Source of the DNA: Kistimonas sp964291505
GTDB taxonomy: Bacteria; Pseudomonadota; Gammaproteobacteria; Pseudomonadales; Endozoicomonadaceae
Direction of reading: 5' to 3'
Length of the DNA: 64,000 nt
Assembly (NCBI GenBank): GCA_964291505.2
Contig: OZ220216.1
Location: forward strand, 1,426,001 to 1,490,000
Position 1 is the stretch's first letter. Each line of letters opens with the position of its first letter. Below are positions 61,725 to 64,000 of the stretch, in pieces. The notes under the pieces are model-generated. The model was given only the letters and a program-made list of their open reading frames with translations. It was not told the origin of the DNA and did not search any database. The position numbers and the translations under genes are program-made.

Positions 61725-64000
61725 ATGAGCGAAATGGTATTTGCTCGGGTAATGATGGTTGCTCTTTGCTTCCTGCTAAGCCCCATAGGTATGGCTGAGG
61801 ATGAATTTGACCGATTGCTGCAGTCCCATCAGAAAATGATCCTGCTCCTTGAGCGTGCAGACAATCTCGATCCCTTAAATGAATACATTCACAGTGCACG
61901 TAACTTCTACGTTAAGAAACATCGTCACTTTGATGCGATTGCCGAGCAGGCGGAATCCGAAATGGCTGTAACGCCAAACAGTCGTTTGCTACCGACAACG
62001 CAGTTATTGATTGATCGCTATGACGGATCCAATGTATGGCGCGATGGTGACAGGCTGGCCTTTGCCGATGTTGTCGAAGAATTGCTATTGCTGGAACAGG
62101 AACGTGGTTTGCCGACGCAAGGGCTGATTCCGCTTAAGCGCATTAATGCGGATATTAACCGTTTGTTGTTGCTGTATCGGGAAGAATACCGTCGGGTGAT
62201 GCAGAAACTGGGCAAACAACGAGGCGCAAAGGAACAATGGCAGGCTTATATTGATTACCTTGATCAACGGTATAAGGCAAAAGATCTTTTGCGCGAGGGG
62301 CTGGATAGCCATGAATTGCACCGGGAAAAGCAGCGGGGCAGTGGGCTGGCGGCTGATAAAAAAGATCGCTCCAGTGGAAAGCTGGCCCCCATCATCTGGG
62401 GGAACGGTTTACCTGAAAAGACCGTAGTACTGACGTTTGACGATGGCCCACATCGTCTACGTACGGCCAAGATTCTGGATATCCTGGATCAATATGGTGT
62501 GAAGGGCTACTTCTTTGCTGTTGGGAAGAATTTGGGCACCACCAATAAGACCGTGAGATTAAATAAGCGAAATAAAAAGGTGATTTCGCGTATTGTCGAG
62601 GAAGGACACATTCTTGCGAATCACAGCTTTAGTCATAAGGAACTGACCAAGTTACCAGAGCAGCAGAAAGTGCTGGAACTTAGCAATACAAACAAGCTTA
62701 TTCGTGCATCAACGGGCTTTGATAATTATCTTTTTCGCCCGCCCTACGGATCAAAAAATGCGGAATTGGAAGTGATAGCCAAGCAGCAGGGGTTATCAAC
62801 GATTATGTGGAATATTGATTCCATGGATTGGGTGGATCCCATACCTGAGTCAATTAATGAACGTGTCTTCAAGGTTCTGGACAAGAAGAAGCGGGGCATA
62901 TTGCTGTTCCACGATATTCATAAGCAGACAGTGGCTGCCTTGCCGGGATTATTGGAAGGACTGGCAAAGCGGGGCTATCGGGTTGTAACCGTCGACGGCA
63001 TGCCTTTCACGTTGGGTAACAGAGGCATACCCCGGATATTGGAAGAGAAAGAACCTGAGCTATATGGCAATAGCTGGGCCGTAGTGATTGGTATCAACCA
63101 ATACAAACATTGGCCCAAACTGGATTATGCCGTTGCTGATGCACGCAGCATTGCCGAAAAACTGCAGGCGGACTTTGGCTTCGAGAAAGAGCGGGTCATC
63201 GAACTCTATGATGGTGATGCCACCTATCACAATATTGCCGACGTGTTGGGCTATCAAATGGCTGATATAACGCGCATTGGTAAAAATGATAGAGTCTTTA
63301 TTTTTTATGCTGGCCATGGTGCTACCCGTACCTTACCCAGTGGTAAGCATCTGGGATACCTGATTCCGGTGGATGCGGATTTGGAGAAGTATCAGACCAA
63401 AGGCATCAGCATGAGTATGTTAAATGATTATTCATCGTTGATTCCTGCCAAGCATGTTTATTTTGTTATGGACAGTTGCTACAGCGGTTTGGCCTTGACT
63501 CGTGCCGGTGGACGTCAGGCCAGCTATAACTACCTAACACATATAACTAACCGCTCAGCACGCCAAATTATCACTGCGGGGGGGGCGGATCAGGAAGTGG
63601 CCGATGGCGGGCCTAATGGTCATTCGGTATTTACCTGGACGCTCCTGCAAGCATTGGATGGTAAAGCCGACACAGATAATAACGGTTATATTACGGCGTC
63701 GGAGATTGGTACTTATGTATCGCCCGTTGTTGCTAGTTACGCCTCACAAACCCCCGCTTTTGGTAATCTGGTGGGTAGCCAGGGGGGAGATTTTGTTTTT
63801 AAGCTCAGTGCTGATGTGGTTAAACGGAAGCAGACTACGAGCCAACAAAGACAGCAACAACAATTGGCTGTATTGGCTCAGAAGAAAGATGATTTAAACA
63901 GTTCAGTAAAGCGTCAGCTGGAGCTGGATAAAACACGTAGCAATAAGATAGTGGCCATTGCTAAGAACTCGTTAGATAATCTTCAGGATAATCGTCGCGT
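61725..64000 (+). CDS. Secreted fusion of NodB polysaccharide deacetylase and caspase-like (C14) peptidase, 3' end beyond window
   Basis: Open from 61725 to the window end, at least 758 residues, no stop. A signal peptide ends PIGMA (ATG 61734 is an alternative start). Residues about 25-225 form a charged helical region. The polysaccharide deacetylase domain starts VVLTFDDGPH (D239, D240), continues with HSFSH (H300, H304), RPPYG and LLFHDI, so all NodB catalytic motifs are present. A caspase fold follows from about residue 450 (SWAVVIGINQYKHW, YAVADARSIAEKL) with catalytic H531 in FYAGHGA and C585 in MDSCYSG, and a Ca-binding-like DTDNNGYITASEI. A Gln/Lys-rich coiled coil begins near 690. 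Neither parent family alone explains the fusion. It predicts an exported enzyme that cuts acetyl groups from a sugar polymer and cleaves proteins. Confidence 0.88.
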   Translation, partial: MSEMVFARVMMVALCFLLSPIGMAEDEFDRLLQSHQKMILLLERADNLDPLNEYIHSARNFYVKKHRHFDAIAEQAESEMAVTPNSRLLPTTQLLIDRYDGSNVWRDGDRLAFADVVEELLLLEQERGLPTQGLIPLKRINADINRLLLLYREEYRRVMQKLGKQRGAKEQWQAYIDYLDQRYKAKDLLREGLDSHELHREKQRGSGLAADKKDRSSGKLAPIIWGNGLPEKTVVLTFDDGPHRLRTAKILDILDQYGVKGYFFAVGKNLGTTNKTVRLNKRNKKVISRIVEEGHILANHSFSHKELTKLPEQQKVLELSNTNKLIRASTGFDNYLFRPPYGSKNAELEVIAKQQGLSTIMWNIDSMDWVDPIPESINERVFKVLDKKKRGILLFHDIHKQTVAALPGLLEGLAKRGYRVVTVDGMPFTLGNRGIPRILEEKEPELYGNSWAVVIGINQYKHWPKLDYAVADARSIAEKLQADFGFEKERVIELYDGDATYHNIADVLGYQMADITRIGKNDRVFIFYAGHGATRTLPSGKHLGYLIPVDADLEKYQTKGISMSMLNDYSSLIPAKHVYFVMDSCYSGLALTRAGGRQASYNYLTHITNRSARQIITAGGADQEVADGGPNGHSVFTWTLLQALDGKADTDNNGYITASEIGTYVSPVVASYASQTPAFGNLVGSQGGDFVFKLSADVVKRKQTTSQQRQQQQLAVLAQKKDDLNSSVKRQLELDKTRSNKIVAIAKNSLDNLQDNRR

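Overview
The window is a gene-dense stretch of a gammaproteobacterial chromosome. The gene orders pyrG-kdsA-ftsB-truD-pcm-nlpD-rpoS-fdxA-mutS, pncC-recA-recX-alaS-lysC-csrA-tRNA-Ser/tRNA-Arg and mlaA-rssB-rssC-tal-dusA are those of the Pseudomonas / Oceanospirillales / Vibrio side of the class. A Na+-pumping oxaloacetate decarboxylase (oadGAB) and type III secretion-like genes suggest a marine or host-associated member (Hahella or Endozoicomonas-like). The genus cannot be fixed from the sequence alone. All positions are window coordinates.

Layout. 1-8.1 kb: housekeeping plus stationary-phase genes, ending in nlpD-rpoS. Genes usually interleaved here in relatives (eno, ispD, ispF, surE) are absent. 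8.2-11.3 kb: fdxA and mutS on the minus strand. 11.7-22.2 kb: phosphomannomutase, pncC, recA with a clear LexA box, recX, a DTW-domain tRNA modification gene, a beta-hydroxyacid dehydrogenase, alaS, lysC and csrA. 22.3-22.7 kb: two tRNA-Ser(GCU) genes flanking a tRNA-Arg(ACG). 22.8-34.8 kb: hemG, a LytM peptidase, msrA, mnmC, dusC, oadGAB, an unknown basic protein, an orphan pflA and guaC. 35-38.2 kb: a GST, udk, rsmC and a lipoprotein.

38.2-42.1 kb is the accessory segment. It holds two tandem copies of a pair made of an LcrH/SycD-type TPR chaperone and a putative secreted translocator/effector. The first chaperone is frameshifted. The segment ends at the 3' side of a tRNA-Arg(CCU) gene, where short direct repeats are found. 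No secretion apparatus gene is visible.

42.2-49 kb: two rSAM/selenodomain-associated transferases, mlaA, the RssB/RssC phosphatase and anti-sigma-antagonist pair, tal, dusA and a small membrane protein. 49.1-60.3 kb, all minus strand: recD (two frameshifts), recB (one frameshift separating the nuclease domain), intact recC, a periplasmic binding protein, queE and queC. 60.5 kb to the end: a thioredoxin-like protein, a DUF2165 membrane protein, and a large open gene running off the window. That last gene joins a signal peptide, a NodB-type polysaccharide deacetylase and a caspase-like (C14) protease with both catalytic residues present.

Several genes bear on the general stress response: rpoS itself, nlpD (which often carries rpoS promoters), csrA and the rssB/rssC pair. 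The DNA-repair set is mutS, recA, recX and recBCD, but the recBD genes look broken as sequenced. The most interesting items are the deacetylase-caspase fusion, the duplicated chaperone-substrate pairs beside tRNA-Arg(CCU), and the clustered frameshifts in recB and recD.
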